Both the position numbers and the translations under genes were made by a program. Positions 10,959 to 21,130 of a stretch of 64,000 nucleotides of DNA are shown here, one piece after another; position 1 is the stretch's first letter; every line of letters begins with the position of its first letter. Under the pieces are notes generated by a model. That model saw nothing but the letters and a program-made list of their open reading frames with translations, was not told the origin of the DNA and ran no database searches. The stretch is from Rhizophagus prolifer. Lineage: Eukaryota; Glomeromycota; Glomeromycetes; Glomerales; Glomeraceae. The stretch covers positions 1 to 64,000 of the forward strand of contig NQWY01000005.1 in assembly GCA_019425655.1 (NCBI GenBank), given 5' to 3'.

Positions 10959-11495
10959 ATGGCGAATGACAACCACAACCAAGTTTTGGATGAACATACA
11001 GAAGTTGTAGTAGAAGGTGATAAAGCTTCTGCAAAACGTGCACGTAAAGTGAAACCTAAAACTTCTGACATAGGCACAACTGCAAGTTTATTTGGTATTG
11101 CACCTTATCAACCTAAGAAAAATGAAGAGTACATGTCTGAAGGACAGCTCGAGCATTTCCGACAAATTCTGCAAGCATGGAAAGCTGAATTAATGTCTGA
11201 AGTTGATCGTACTTTAAATACGATGCAAGACGAATCAACTGCACTGCCAGATGTAAACGACCGTGCTACCCAAGAAGAAGAATTTGCAATTGAATTACGT
11301 ACACGCGACCGTGAACGTAAGTTAATTCGTAAAATCGAACAATCTATGGAAGCGATTAAAAACGAAGACTACGGTTTCTGTGAAACTTGTGGTATCGAAA
11401 TCGGTTTACGTCGCTTAGAAGCACGTCCAACTGCAACGTTATGTATTGACTGCAAAACTTTGGCAGAAATTAAAGAGAAGCAAAATAACGGTTAA
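10959..11495 (+). CDS. dksA: RNA polymerase-binding transcription factor DksA
   Basis: Binds the RNA polymerase secondary channel and works with ppGpp in the stringent response. The 178-residue protein has an Acinetobacter-type variable N-terminus of about 45 residues, then the DksA coiled coil with the tip DxxDxA motif seen as 'PDVNDRATQEEE', and the C4 zinc finger (CETC at about 142-145 and CIDC near 163-166). I place the start at ATG 10959, preceded by GATGAGGAATG, rather than at 10935. gluQ starts one base after the stop, the classic dksA-gluQ operon. Confidence 0.97.
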   Translation: MANDNHNQVLDEHTEVVVEGDKASAKRARKVKPKTSDIGTTASLFGIAPYQPKKNEEYMSEGQLEHFRQILQAWKAELMSEVDRTLNTMQDESTALPDVNDRATQEEEFAIELRTRDRERKLIRKIEQSMEAIKNEDYGFCETCGIEIGLRRLEARPTATLCIDCKTLAEIKEKQNNG

Positions 11496-11496
11496 T

Positions 11497-12393
11497 ATGA
11501 CCGCTGTAGCTACTCAAGAAAAGCCCAGCTTTTCGTACTCAGGTCGGTTTGCGCCCTCGCCAACCGGCCCTTTACATTTCGGATCACTGATTACTGCTGT
11601 TGCCAGTTATTGTGATGCCAGAGCTCATCAAGGGCGATGGGTAGTTCGTGTTGAAGACACCGACATCCCACGTATATATCCCGGTAGTGAAGACCATATA
11701 CTTGCATCAATTGAAGCTTTTCAGTTCGATCCCGATGCCGATATTATCTTTCAAAAAGACCGCCTAGACATTTATGAAAGCGTATTAGACCAGCTTAAAA
11801 AAGAAGGTCTGGTTTATGCTTGTCAGTGTACCCGTAAAATGCTCGGTTCAAATGCAATCTATGCAGGCACTTGCCGTGATTTACATCTCGACTTTCAAGA
11901 TCAAGCAATTCGGGTAAAAGTTCAAGATCAGCAAATTTGTTTCGATGACCGCCTACAAGGATACCATTGCTCCAATCTGCAATATGACCTTGGAGACTTT
12001 GTTCTTAAACGCCGCGACGGCATTATTAACTATCAACTTGCTGTAGTTGTAGATGATTATCTGCAAGGTATTACTCACGTTGTTCGTGGCGCAGACCTCT
12101 TAGATAACACCGAACGTCAAATCTGGCTAGGTCAACTGCTCGGTTATCCTAACCTCAGCTATATGCATCTTCCCTTAGCTATGAATGATCAAGGACAAAA
12201 ACTTTCTAAACAAAACCTTGCTCATGCGCTTGATTTAACTAAAGCTCCTCAATTACTACAACAAGCTATACAAGCTCTAGGCCAACCAAACGTTGATTTA
12301 GACCGCCCAGAAGTCATGCTCAAGCAAGCTGTAGCGCAGTGGAATGTAGATTTAATTCCTCACAAACAAGAGCTCAGCGGAACATATTTATAA
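11497..12393 (+). CDS. gluQ: glutamyl-Q tRNA(Asp) synthetase
   Basis: Attaches glutamate to the queuosine base at the wobble position of tRNA-Asp; a paralogue of the GluRS catalytic domain without the anticodon-binding part. 298 residues matches the family. Visible are the HIGH-like APSPTGPLHFGS (about 17-28), the zinc site CQC...YAGTC (about 109-127), and the KMSKS-like KLSKQN (about 236). The start is the ATG directly after the dksA stop; a longer frame would run into dksA. Symbol is also written gluQRS or yadB. Confidence 0.95.
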   Translation: MTAVATQEKPSFSYSGRFAPSPTGPLHFGSLITAVASYCDARAHQGRWVVRVEDTDIPRIYPGSEDHILASIEAFQFDPDADIIFQKDRLDIYESVLDQLKKEGLVYACQCTRKMLGSNAIYAGTCRDLHLDFQDQAIRVKVQDQQICFDDRLQGYHCSNLQYDLGDFVLKRRDGIINYQLAVVVDDYLQGITHVVRGADLLDNTERQIWLGQLLGYPNLSYMHLPLAMNDQGQKLSKQNLAHALDLTKAPQLLQQAIQALGQPNVDLDRPEVMLKQAVAQWNVDLIPHKQELSGTYL

Positions 12394-12394
12394 A

Positions 12395-12427
12395 TAAAAA
12401 AGCCCGATTTGATATCGGGCTTTTTTA
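12395..12427. terminator. bidirectional terminator between gluQ and ftsW
   Basis: AAAAAAGCCCGAT / ATCGGGCTTTTTT dyad between convergent dksA-gluQ (+) and murD-ftsW (-). Confidence 0.93.
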
Positions 12428-12443
12428 TAACGATTGAAATGAT

Positions 12444-13605
12444 TTAGAAATTTGATTCTTCTCTTTCAGGATTCACTTCTTGAGTTGATGCATCAATCTT
12501 TAAGATCAAACTAATCATGGCTGCACACATCATTAAAGACGTACCACCATAACTAATAAATGGCAGAGTTAAACCTTTAGTTGGCATTAAACCCATGTTC
12601 ATACCCGCATTTACCAAAATCTGAAGTAAGAAAATAATACTAATGCCATAAGCTAAATAGCCCGCGCGAAGATAATGGTGTTTCAAAGCACGATGACCAA
12701 TTTTGATACATCGAAATACCAAAGAAGCCAAACTCTTCACCTAACACGGCCAACATAAAGTCAGTATGTGCTTCAGGTAAATAAGATAGTTTTTGAACAC
12801 TATGTCCCAAACCTGTTCCAAACCATTCACCACGACCAAATGCCATGAGTGCGTTTGATAACTGATAACCCACACCTAATGGGTCTGCCCATGGGTCAGT
12901 AAATGAAATCAAACGTTGAAAACGGTAAGGCTCAAATAAGATTAAGAACACAATACCTGTGACAATCGCACCTAGCATGATTAAGAACTGTGTTGGTGGT
13001 GCACCAGCTAAAAAGAATACCCCAACCATCATCATGACAATAACGATCGTTGCCCCCAAGTCAGGCTCAGCAATAATCAAACCAACCGTAATTGCCATCA
13101 CACCACTTAGACGTAGCAAGCCTTTCCAGTGCGTACGAACCTCTTTAGCACGGCGTACCACATAGTCTGCTGTAAAGATTGCCATCATGACTTTAGCAAC
13201 CTCTGTAGGCTGCAAGGTAAAACCACCGATTTTAATCCAACGAGTAGAACCATTGACTTCCGAACCTACCGCCAGAGCAGCAAGTAACAGCACCATGGTT
13301 AATAACCACAGCGGGAAAGTGTTTTTAAACCATGTATTCAGTGAGATTCGGTAAGTCAAATATGCCACGACCCCAGCAACCGCAATAGAAATTGCATGGC
13401 GGATGACATAGTGAAACGGGTTCTCATGCATATATTCGGCATAAGGCATGGAAGCAGACGCGACCATCACCGATCCGATACATAACAATGCAACGACACA
13501 GAAAATCAGAACATTACGTGGTGTCACTTCCGCTGGCCATTTAGGCAATATCCGTTCATACCACTGATTGATTTTCTGGATTGTGGTCTGAGCTAAGCCT
13601 GCCAT
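12444..13605 (-). pseudogene. ftsW: cell division protein FtsW, broken by an internal deletion/frameshift
   Basis: SEDS peptidoglycan glycosyltransferase that works with FtsI at the septum. Two frames together cover the family: 12640-13605 gives the N-terminal part (to GEEFGFFGIS) and 12444-12740 the C-terminal part from CIKIGHRALK through LPTKGLTLPFISYGGTS, the FtsW/RodA signature. At about 12706-12716 the frames change, and compared with E. coli FtsW about 12-13 residues of the intervening membrane helix are missing, so this is a loss of roughly 40 bp, not a single-base slip. ftsW sits directly downstream of murD, as expected for the sole dcw-type copy. Because FtsW is normally essential, a sequence artefact is likely. 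Confidence 0.9.
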
Positions 13606-13631
13606 ACTACATTCCTAATCATAATACTTCT

Positions 13632-15047
<1,416 letters not shown>

Positions 15048-15087
15048 TCAGTTTGACTTTTATTCTACTTTTTTTGTGTCAGTGCGT

Positions 15088-15116
15088 AAAAAAGCCATCA
15101 TTCGATGGCTTTTTAT
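15088..15116 (-). terminator. terminator of the feo operon
   Basis: AAAAAAGCCATC / GATGGCTTTTT dyad just beyond the stop of the small Cys-rich gene on the minus strand; it insulates murD from feo transcription. Confidence 0.88.
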
Positions 15117-15125
15117 ACAGAAAAA

Positions 15126-15377
15126 TTAGCGCCACTTCACCGTTTGCACAGGAGTGGACTTTTGTGCGGGGGCATCATCCGTAGAACAGCCACAATTGCC
15201 GCCACAACCAGCAGCCTGTTTAGGCTTCAGCCATGCCGCCAAACGCTGCCAGCCCAACTTTTGACACTGGGTTGATAGCACACGAAATACTGAAGCGGAC
15301 GTTTGAGGAAATACCTTTTTAAAGACAACAATGGCACTCCACAACACCAATACAGCAACAATAAGGTAATCAAACAT
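15126..15377 (-). CDS. small FeoB-associated Cys-rich membrane protein
   Basis: 83 residues: one N-terminal membrane segment (about 3-20, DYLIVAVLVLWSAIVVF), a basic amphipathic stretch, then a short Cys cluster CGGNCGCS (about 58-65) and a polar tail. This layout (membrane anchor followed by a CxxxCxC-type cluster) is that of small proteins encoded with feoB in many bacteria, some named FeoB-associated Cys-rich membrane proteins, and it may play the part of FeoC. A strong ribosome-binding site (GGAGGCGCTT) precedes the start, 12 bases after feoB, so it is the third gene of the operon. Function is not established. Confidence 0.8.
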   Translation of the reverse strand: MFDYLIVAVLVLWSAIVVFKKVFPQTSASVFRVLSTQCQKLGWQRLAAWLKPKQAAGCGGNCGCSTDDAPAQKSTPVQTVKWR

Positions 15378-15389
15378 AAGCGCCTCCTA

Positions 15390-17246
15390 TTAACCCCAAA
15401 TGCGTGATGCAATTTGGTAGGTTAAAAATGACATGAGATAAGCCAAACCAAAGAGATAAGCCGTCATGACTGCCACATGTTTCCACGAACCTGTCTCACG
15501 GCGTACCGTTGCCAAGGTCGCTAAACAATGTGGTGCATAAACAAACCACACCAATAAAGACAAGCCTGTAGCCAATGACCAACCTGTGCCGTTTGCACTA
15601 ATCAAATGGGCAAGCCCTTGTGCAACCGCATTATCATCAGCACCAGATAACGCATATACCGTACCTAATGCCGCAACTACAACTTCACGAGCAGCCATCG
15701 CAGGAATTAATGCCACCACGATTTGCCAGTTAAAGCCAAGCGGTGCAAATAAAGGCTGAATAAAGTGCCCCGCCATACCCGCAAAGCTATAATCAATTGC
15801 TGGTAGCGTTGCGCCTTCTGGTGCTTGAGGGAAAGTACACAAGAACCAAAGAATAATGGTTAATGCAACAATAATCCCACCAACACGACGTAAGAAAATC
15901 TTTGCGCGTTCCATCAACCCAATAGCAATACTTTTTGGGTCAGGAAATCGATAGCTTGGCAGCTCCATTAATAAGGCATGTTGTGATTTGTCTTTACGCA
16001 AGAACTTCATCACAAAGGCAACACAAAGCGCACTTAAAATACCCGCCATGTATAAACCAAACAGCACCAGACCTTGTAAGTTAAAGATCCCTAAAACAGT
16101 TTGACTTGGAATAAATGCACCAATTAACAAGGCATAGACAGGCAAACGTGCCGAACATGTCATAAGAGGTGCAACCATGATCGTGGTAAAACGATCACGC
16201 GAATCACTGATACTTCGAGTTGCCATAATGCCGGGAATTGCACAGGCAAAACTCGATAATAATGGAATGAAAGAACGGCCACTCAAGCCAGCTTTAAACA
16301 TTAATTTATCGAGCAAGAACGCTGCACGGGGTAAATAACCTGATTCTTCGAGTACCAAAATAAAGAAGAAGAGAATCAAAATTTGTGGCAAGAATGCCAA
16401 TACTGTGCCCGCTCCCGCCAGAACACCATCTACCACTAAACTACGTAGCACAGGTTGATGAATAGCTCCATTTAACCATTCACCTAACCATGGAATGACA
16501 CCATCTTCGATTAAAGCTTTAAAAGGTTCAGCCCAAGCAAATACTGCCTGAAAGACAATAAACATCATCACTGCCAAGCTGAGTAAACCCAACACAGGAT
16601 GTAAGAAAATTCGATCTAGAAAATCAGTACGTTTATCATCATGATCAACAAAATGAACCACATCTTTAAAAATCATTTCGATTTTTTGATGATGTCCACC
16701 ACTTAAACCACTTAGCTCTGTATGCGGTACGGTATATTTTTCTTGGTCAAGCGCATGCAATAAGTTTTCAATGCCTGAATTACGTACAGCAACCGTTTCA
16801 ACAACTGGAACACCTAAACGCTCAGATAACTTCTGTGTATTGATTTGAATACCGCGACGACGCGCCTCATCCATCATATTCAATACAACCAGAATTGGGC
16901 GCCCTAATTCAATAATTTCAAGCACCAAACCCAAGTGCAGTTTTAAGTTGGTCGCATCGACAATACATAAAAAAGCATCTTGCTGCCCTTCTTCGGCAAT
17001 TTTGCCTTGGCAGACATCACGAGTGATTTCTTCATCGGGGCTAGTTGCCTGCAAACTATAGGTACCCGGCAAATCTAGTACACGAACGGCACGGCCAGAA
17101 GGTAACTGAAAGTTACCGACTTTACGCTCTACGGTTACACCCGCATAGTTAGCAACTTTTTGTCTTGTTCCAGTTAAGTGGTTAAACAGCGAAGTTTTAC
17201 CACAGTTTGGATTCCCAACAAGGGCAATACGTAGCGCATCACTCAT
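15390..17246 (-). CDS. feoB: ferrous iron transport protein B
   Basis: Inner membrane Fe(II) permease with an N-terminal GTPase. G1 is GNPNCGKTS (about 11-19), G3 is DLPGTYS, and G4 is NMMD; the membrane part carries two gate regions, with 'PLLSSFACAIPGIMATR' and the matching 'PAMAAREVVVAALGTV' Cys/Ala-gate segments. 618 residues is the shorter FeoB form, lacking the extended C-terminal tail of E. coli. The start overlaps the feoA stop by 4 bases (ATGA type), so the two are coupled. Iron control is indicated by the Fur box before feoA. Confidence 0.97.
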   Translation of the reverse strand: MSDALRIALVGNPNCGKTSLFNHLTGTRQKVANYAGVTVERKVGNFQLPSGRAVRVLDLPGTYSLQATSPDEEITRDVCQGKIAEEGQQDAFLCIVDATNLKLHLGLVLEIIELGRPILVVLNMMDEARRRGIQINTQKLSERLGVPVVETVAVRNSGIENLLHALDQEKYTVPHTELSGLSGGHHQKIEMIFKDVVHFVDHDDKRTDFLDRIFLHPVLGLLSLAVMMFIVFQAVFAWAEPFKALIEDGVIPWLGEWLNGAIHQPVLRSLVVDGVLAGAGTVLAFLPQILILFFFILVLEESGYLPRAAFLLDKLMFKAGLSGRSFIPLLSSFACAIPGIMATRSISDSRDRFTTIMVAPLMTCSARLPVYALLIGAFIPSQTVLGIFNLQGLVLFGLYMAGILSALCVAFVMKFLRKDKSQHALLMELPSYRFPDPKSIAIGLMERAKIFLRRVGGIIVALTIILWFLCTFPQAPEGATLPAIDYSFAGMAGHFIQPLFAPLGFNWQIVVALIPAMAAREVVVAALGTVYALSGADDNAVAQGLAHLISANGTGWSLATGLSLLVWFVYAPHCLATLATVRRETGSWKHVAVMTAYLFGLAYLMSFLTYQIASRIWG

Positions 17247-17503
17247 GCGGGTACTCCTTCTAACTGAATCTCGATTTTTTCCGCTTCCGCCTTACGTAAA
17301 GCGAAACGAGTAAAGCCAATTTGGATTAAGATCGGATCACCACCAAAAATACCCTTGGTAATCACTTCTATTCGAGTACCTGGCACAAAGCCCAGACTTT
17401 CCAAACGAATTGCGACCAAATCTTCTTGCTCGGACGTTTGTGTCATCCGATCTACTTTGGTGATGGTAGCCGCTTGCTTCACTTTCAACGCTGATAAACG
17501 CAC
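17243..17503 (-). CDS. feoA: ferrous iron transport protein A
   Basis: 86-residue cytoplasmic SH3-like protein that supports FeoB. The family features 'RLESLGFVPGTRIEVI' and 'GDPILIQIGFTRFALRKAEAEKI' are clear. First gene of feoA-feoB-Cys-rich operon, with ATG 17503 after AGGATCGG. Confidence 0.95.
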   Translation of the reverse strand: MRLSALKVKQAATITKVDRMTQTSEQEDLVAIRLESLGFVPGTRIEVITKGIFGGDPILIQIGFTRFALRKAEAEKIEIQLEGVPA

Positions 17504-17531
17504 CGCATCCGATCCTAAAACCTTTTTTTCT

Positions 17532-17561
17532 AGTATACATATAAATGAGAATAATTACCAA
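17532..17561 (-). promoter_or_regulatory. feoA promoter with overlapping Fur box
   Basis: On the minus strand TTGGTA (17561-17556) and TATACT (17537-17532) are spaced by 18 bases, a reasonable sigma-70 promoter. The segment TGAGAATAATTACCA (17546-17560) matches the Fur consensus TGATAATNATTATCA at 12 of 14 specified positions and covers the -35 and spacer. Repression of the operon by iron-loaded Fur is the natural reading. Confidence 0.75.
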
Positions 17562-17647
17562 ATAAGGTTAGATTTCAATTCTCACCTACTTTAATCGACA
17601 AATCTTAAAGTTTCTTTTAAAGTACAGTGGTTTAGAGGATATTGTTT

Positions 17648-18568
17648 ATGATAAGTAAAAAACCGCGTATTCCAAGCCCTGTTCAAATTCCTGAACATTT
17701 GAGCTTTTTACAAGGTTTTCGTGACTATTTGGTTGCTCAAACAGTGAGTCCACATACTCGTAATGCTTATTTATCTGACCTGATTCAATGTGCTGAACTT
17801 CATAAAAAAAATAGCTTGCCGAAATGGTCGAGTGATGACATTTCTGATGTCTTAATTGAACTTACCAAAATAGGAAAAAGTCCACGCTCAATCGCACGCT
17901 GCTTATCTGCCCTACGCCAGTTTTACAAATTTTTACGTGAACAAAAATTACGAAGTGATAACCCAGTAGCGACACATCACTCACCCAAAATTGGCCGAGC
18001 TTTACCCAAAGATTTATCAGAAGAAGATGTAGAAGCACTTATTCAAGCGCCTGACATTACAACAGCTTTGGGATTGCGTGACCGAGCGATGTTTGAAGTA
18101 CTTTATGCATGTGGTTTACGCGTTTCTGAGCTAATCAACCTACGCTTGGAGCTAATCAATTTAAAACAAGGCTATTTACGTATTACGGGTAAAGGCAATA
18201 AAGAACGTTTGGTACCTTTAGGCCAATATGCTTGTGATTGGGTAGAGCGTTACTTAAGTGATGCACGTCCTCAACTTTATAAAAGCTCGACTGACTATTT
18301 ATTTTTAACTCAACATGGCGGAATCATGAGCCGTCAGAATTTTTGGTATGCGATTAAACGTTACGCCTTGCAAGCCAATATTCAAGCTGAACTATCGCCT
18401 CATACCTTACGCCACGCCTTTGCAACACACTTGCTCAATCACGGTGCTGACTTACGCGTAGTACAAATGTTATTGGGTCATAGCGACTTATCTACCACCC
18501 AAATCTATACCCATGTGGCACAAGTGAGAATGCAACAATTACATGAAAAACATCATCCTAGAGGATAA
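17648..18568 (+). CDS. xerC: site-specific tyrosine recombinase XerC
   Basis: Resolves chromosome dimers at dif with XerD and FtsK. 306 residues with an N-terminal SAM-like core-binding domain (about 17-105) and a catalytic domain holding Arg in GLRVSEL (about 158), Lys in GKGNKER (about 181), HTLRH (about 252-256), the GHSDL His (about 278) and the nucleophile Tyr in TQIYTHV (about 288). I start at ATG 17648, after TTAGAGGATATTG, instead of the TTG two codons earlier. It is transcribed alone, divergent from feoA. Confidence 0.95.
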   Translation: MISKKPRIPSPVQIPEHLSFLQGFRDYLVAQTVSPHTRNAYLSDLIQCAELHKKNSLPKWSSDDISDVLIELTKIGKSPRSIARCLSALRQFYKFLREQKLRSDNPVATHHSPKIGRALPKDLSEEDVEALIQAPDITTALGLRDRAMFEVLYACGLRVSELINLRLELINLKQGYLRITGKGNKERLVPLGQYACDWVERYLSDARPQLYKSSTDYLFLTQHGGIMSRQNFWYAIKRYALQANIQAELSPHTLRHAFATHLLNHGADLRVVQMLLGHSDLSTTQIYTHVAQVRMQQLHEKHHPRG

Positions 18569-18714
18569 AATTTTTTAAGCGAATGATTTGAAATTCATCA
18601 AACAATCGTTTGATTTCGTTCACAAAGGTTAAGAAAGTTTTAACAATACACACTAGATTTTTTGTTATGCTTAGCAGCTTCTGACTATAAATACTGATGA
18701 AATAAGGGTTATCT

Positions 18715-19530
18715 ATGTCTTTTACCCGATCTCAACTTTTTCTTGCCTGTGCTTTGGCTTCTAGCTTGCTGTTCAGTGCTTGTTCTAAAGAAAACAAACC
18801 ACAAAAAGAAGATGCGCTCACAGCGACCGCACCTGCTACTGGGGAAGCGTCAACCATCATTGAACGTAATGCTAAACAGCGTTTAATTGAAACTTTGCAA
18901 AAACAATTTAAGAATGCAAATATCAACGCCAAAATTTTAGATATCAAGCCGACAGAAGTTCCTAATTTATATTGGGTAAATCTCGAAGGAATGACATCAA
19001 TTTATACAACCAGTGATGGTAAATACCTGATTCAGGGTGATGTCATTCGTTTAGGTGGCAAAGAGCTGCATAATATTGGTGATAACCTGCAAGCTTCAGA
19101 AAATAAAAAGCATCTTGCTGCTTTAAAAAATGAAGATTTGATTGTTTACCCAGCCAAGGGCGGTAAGGCTAAACATGTGATTTATGTGTTTACCGATGCA
19201 AGCTGTCCTTATTGCCACAAATTACATGAGCATTTAGCCGAGATTAATGAAAAAGGCATTGAGGTTCGTTACATTGCTTGGCCACGTGGTGAGCAATTCA
19301 TGCCAACCATGGAAGCCGTTTGGTGTAGTGCAGACCGTAAAGCTGCATTTAACCAAGCTGTACAGGGCGTTAGTATTCCGCCAGCTCAATGTAAAAACCC
19401 AGTTCGCGAACAATATCAACTTGGTTTAAACATGGGCGTGAATGGTACTCCTGCAATCTACAATGTTGATGGCGAGTACTTGGGTGGCTACTTAACACCA
19501 GATGAATTGGTTAAAAAATTGAATAAATAA
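18715..19530 (+). CDS. dsbC: thiol:disulfide interchange protein DsbC, lipoprotein form
   Basis: Disulfide isomerase of 271 residues with an N-terminal dimerisation domain (about 48-130) and a thioredoxin-fold domain with CPYC (about 164-167, in DASCPYCHKLH) and the cis-proline NGTPAIY. Unlike E. coli DsbC, the export signal ends in a lipobox, LLFSAC (Cys about 23), followed by a charged linker, so the protein is predicted to be membrane-anchored in the periplasm; the residue after Cys is Ser, which favours the outer membrane. It is followed by a perfect terminator and stands apart from hom. Confidence 0.93.
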   Translation: MSFTRSQLFLACALASSLLFSACSKENKPQKEDALTATAPATGEASTIIERNAKQRLIETLQKQFKNANINAKILDIKPTEVPNLYWVNLEGMTSIYTTSDGKYLIQGDVIRLGGKELHNIGDNLQASENKKHLAALKNEDLIVYPAKGGKAKHVIYVFTDASCPYCHKLHEHLAEINEKGIEVRYIAWPRGEQFMPTMEAVWCSADRKAAFNQAVQGVSIPPAQCKNPVREQYQLGLNMGVNGTPAIYNVDGEYLGGYLTPDELVKKLNK

Positions 19531-19540
19531 TATTCGCCAA

Positions 19541-19608
19541 GCTGATGAATGATTCATCAGCTATCTCTTCAACAAAGCGCTGCTCATATTGCAGCGCTTT
19601 GTTTTTTC
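19541..19608 (+). terminator. double hairpin terminator after dsbC
   Basis: A perfect 10-bp palindrome GCTGATGAAT-g-ATTCATCAGC (19541-19561) is followed by ACAAAGCGCTGC / GCAGCGCTTTGT (19572-19602) with a six-T tail. The second is a textbook intrinsic terminator. Confidence 0.9.
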
Positions 19609-19700
19609 AATAATTAATACTTTTTCCACCAATGTTTAAAGACTGATCTAATCAGCTTTTCCGAACATCGCACTCTAATTGATTGAACAAGCATGAAAAG

Positions 19701-19723
19701 CGCTAGAGTCTGGCGTTTTTTTT
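19701..19723 (+). terminator. terminator-like stem in the hom leader
   Basis: CGCTAG-agt-CTGGCG (one G-T pair) followed by eight T residues, 51 bases before hom. It could be an attenuator-like element, but no leader peptide rich in Thr or Ile codons precedes it; the only ATG frame over it is ten codons with none. Confidence 0.4.
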
Positions 19724-19774
19724 AGCTATGATCTAGCTTCAACTAAATGATTAAATGATGATATGGAGTGTGAC

Positions 19775-21076
19775 GTGAAACCAGTTCGCCTGGCAATACT
19801 CGGTTTAGGAACCGTAGGTGGAGGAGCCCTTAAACTACTACAAGAAAATGCCGCTGAAATTAAACGTCGCACCGGTCGAGAAATTCAAATTACCCACGTT
19901 GGAACACGCCGCCCTCGTCCAGATCTTGAATTGGAAGGGATTAAACAAAGCGCGGACTTACTTGACATCGTTCGTCAACCAGACGTTGATGTGGTTGTAG
20001 AAGTGATGGGTGGGATCCACCCTGCTTACGAAGTCATCATGGAAGCGATTAAACACGGCAAACAAGTCGTGACTGCAAATAAAGCCTTACTCGCTGAACA
20101 TGGCAATGAATTATTTAAAGCAGCAGAAGACAATGCCGTGCAAATTGCTTATGAAGCAGCAGTAGCTGGCGGTATTCCAATTATTAAAGTGATTCGTGAA
20201 GGCCTTGCTGCAAACCATATTGAATGGTTAGCAGGCATTATTAATGGTACAGGTAACTTTATTCTGACTGAAATGCGTGAGAAAGGTCGTGCATTTGATG
20301 ATGTATTAAAAGAAGCTCAAGAACTCGGTTATGCAGAAGCAGACCCAACTTTTGACGTTGAAGGTATTGATGCTGCGCACAAGCTTACAATTTTAGCGTC
20401 TTGTGCGTTTGGTATCCCTCTTCAGTTCGATAAAGTCTATACCGAAGGTATCAGCAAAATCACTGCGCAAGATGTGAAATATGCCGAAGAGCTTGGTTTC
20501 CGCATTAAACACCTAGGAATTGCACGCCGTGCTGAAAAAGGGATTGAGCTACGTGTTCACCCAACACTTATTCCAGATGAGCAGCTTATCGCCAATGTGA
20601 ACGGCGTTAAAAATGCTGTATTAGTTCAAGCAAATGCAGTAGGTCCAACGCTTTATTACGGCGCTGGTGCTGGTGCTGGCCCAACAGCTTCTGCGGTTGT
20701 TGCCGATGTGATTGATATTGTTCGTGACATCTCTTATACCGAAGATGGCGCAGGAACAATTCCTCAGCTGGCTTTTGAAGCATTAACAAATGTGCCAATT
20801 TTAAGCCGCGAAGAAATGACTACAGGTTATTACATCCGCTTAAATGCAGAAGATCAAACTGGCGTACTTGCAGATGTAACAACCATCTTAAGCCGCGCTG
20901 GAATTAGTATTGATGCCATCATGCAACAATCCCGTTTAAAAGATCTTATTCCAATCGTGATTCTGACCGATCCAATCGTTGAATCTAAAATGGATGAGGC
21001 TCTTGCACAAATCCAAGCATTACCTGCTATTCGTGGCGAAATCGTAAGAATTCGTTTAGAATCGCTCGATAGTTAA
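19775..21076 (+). CDS. hom: homoserine dehydrogenase
   Basis: Reduces aspartate semialdehyde to homoserine for threonine and methionine synthesis. The NAD(P) loop GLGTVGGG (about 10-17), the catalytic region 'INGTGNFILTEM...GYAEADPTFDVEG' and a C-terminal ACT domain (about 355-430, 'DQTGVLADVTTILSRAGISI') for feedback inhibition are present; there is no fused aspartokinase. I choose GTG 19775, 6 bases after GGAG, giving 433 residues; the ATG at 19763 would overlap that ribosome-binding site. thrC follows 54 bases later, a hom-thrC operon. Confidence 0.95.
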   Translation: MKPVRLAILGLGTVGGGALKLLQENAAEIKRRTGREIQITHVGTRRPRPDLELEGIKQSADLLDIVRQPDVDVVVEVMGGIHPAYEVIMEAIKHGKQVVTANKALLAEHGNELFKAAEDNAVQIAYEAAVAGGIPIIKVIREGLAANHIEWLAGIINGTGNFILTEMREKGRAFDDVLKEAQELGYAEADPTFDVEGIDAAHKLTILASCAFGIPLQFDKVYTEGISKITAQDVKYAEELGFRIKHLGIARRAEKGIELRVHPTLIPDEQLIANVNGVKNAVLVQANAVGPTLYYGAGAGAGPTASAVVADVIDIVRDISYTEDGAGTIPQLAFEALTNVPILSREEMTTGYYIRLNAEDQTGVLADVTTILSRAGISIDAIMQQSRLKDLIPIVILTDPIVESKMDEALAQIQALPAIRGEIVRIRLESLDS

Positions 21077-21130
21077 TCAGGTTGAGGGAAAGATTCCCTC
21101 TCCCGCTTCACCTCTAATTGGAACACCATC

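Noticed and set aside
19693-19725. Ten-codon ATG frame over the hom leader hairpin as an attenuation peptide
   Set aside because: No Thr, Ile or Met regulatory codons and no ribosome-binding site.
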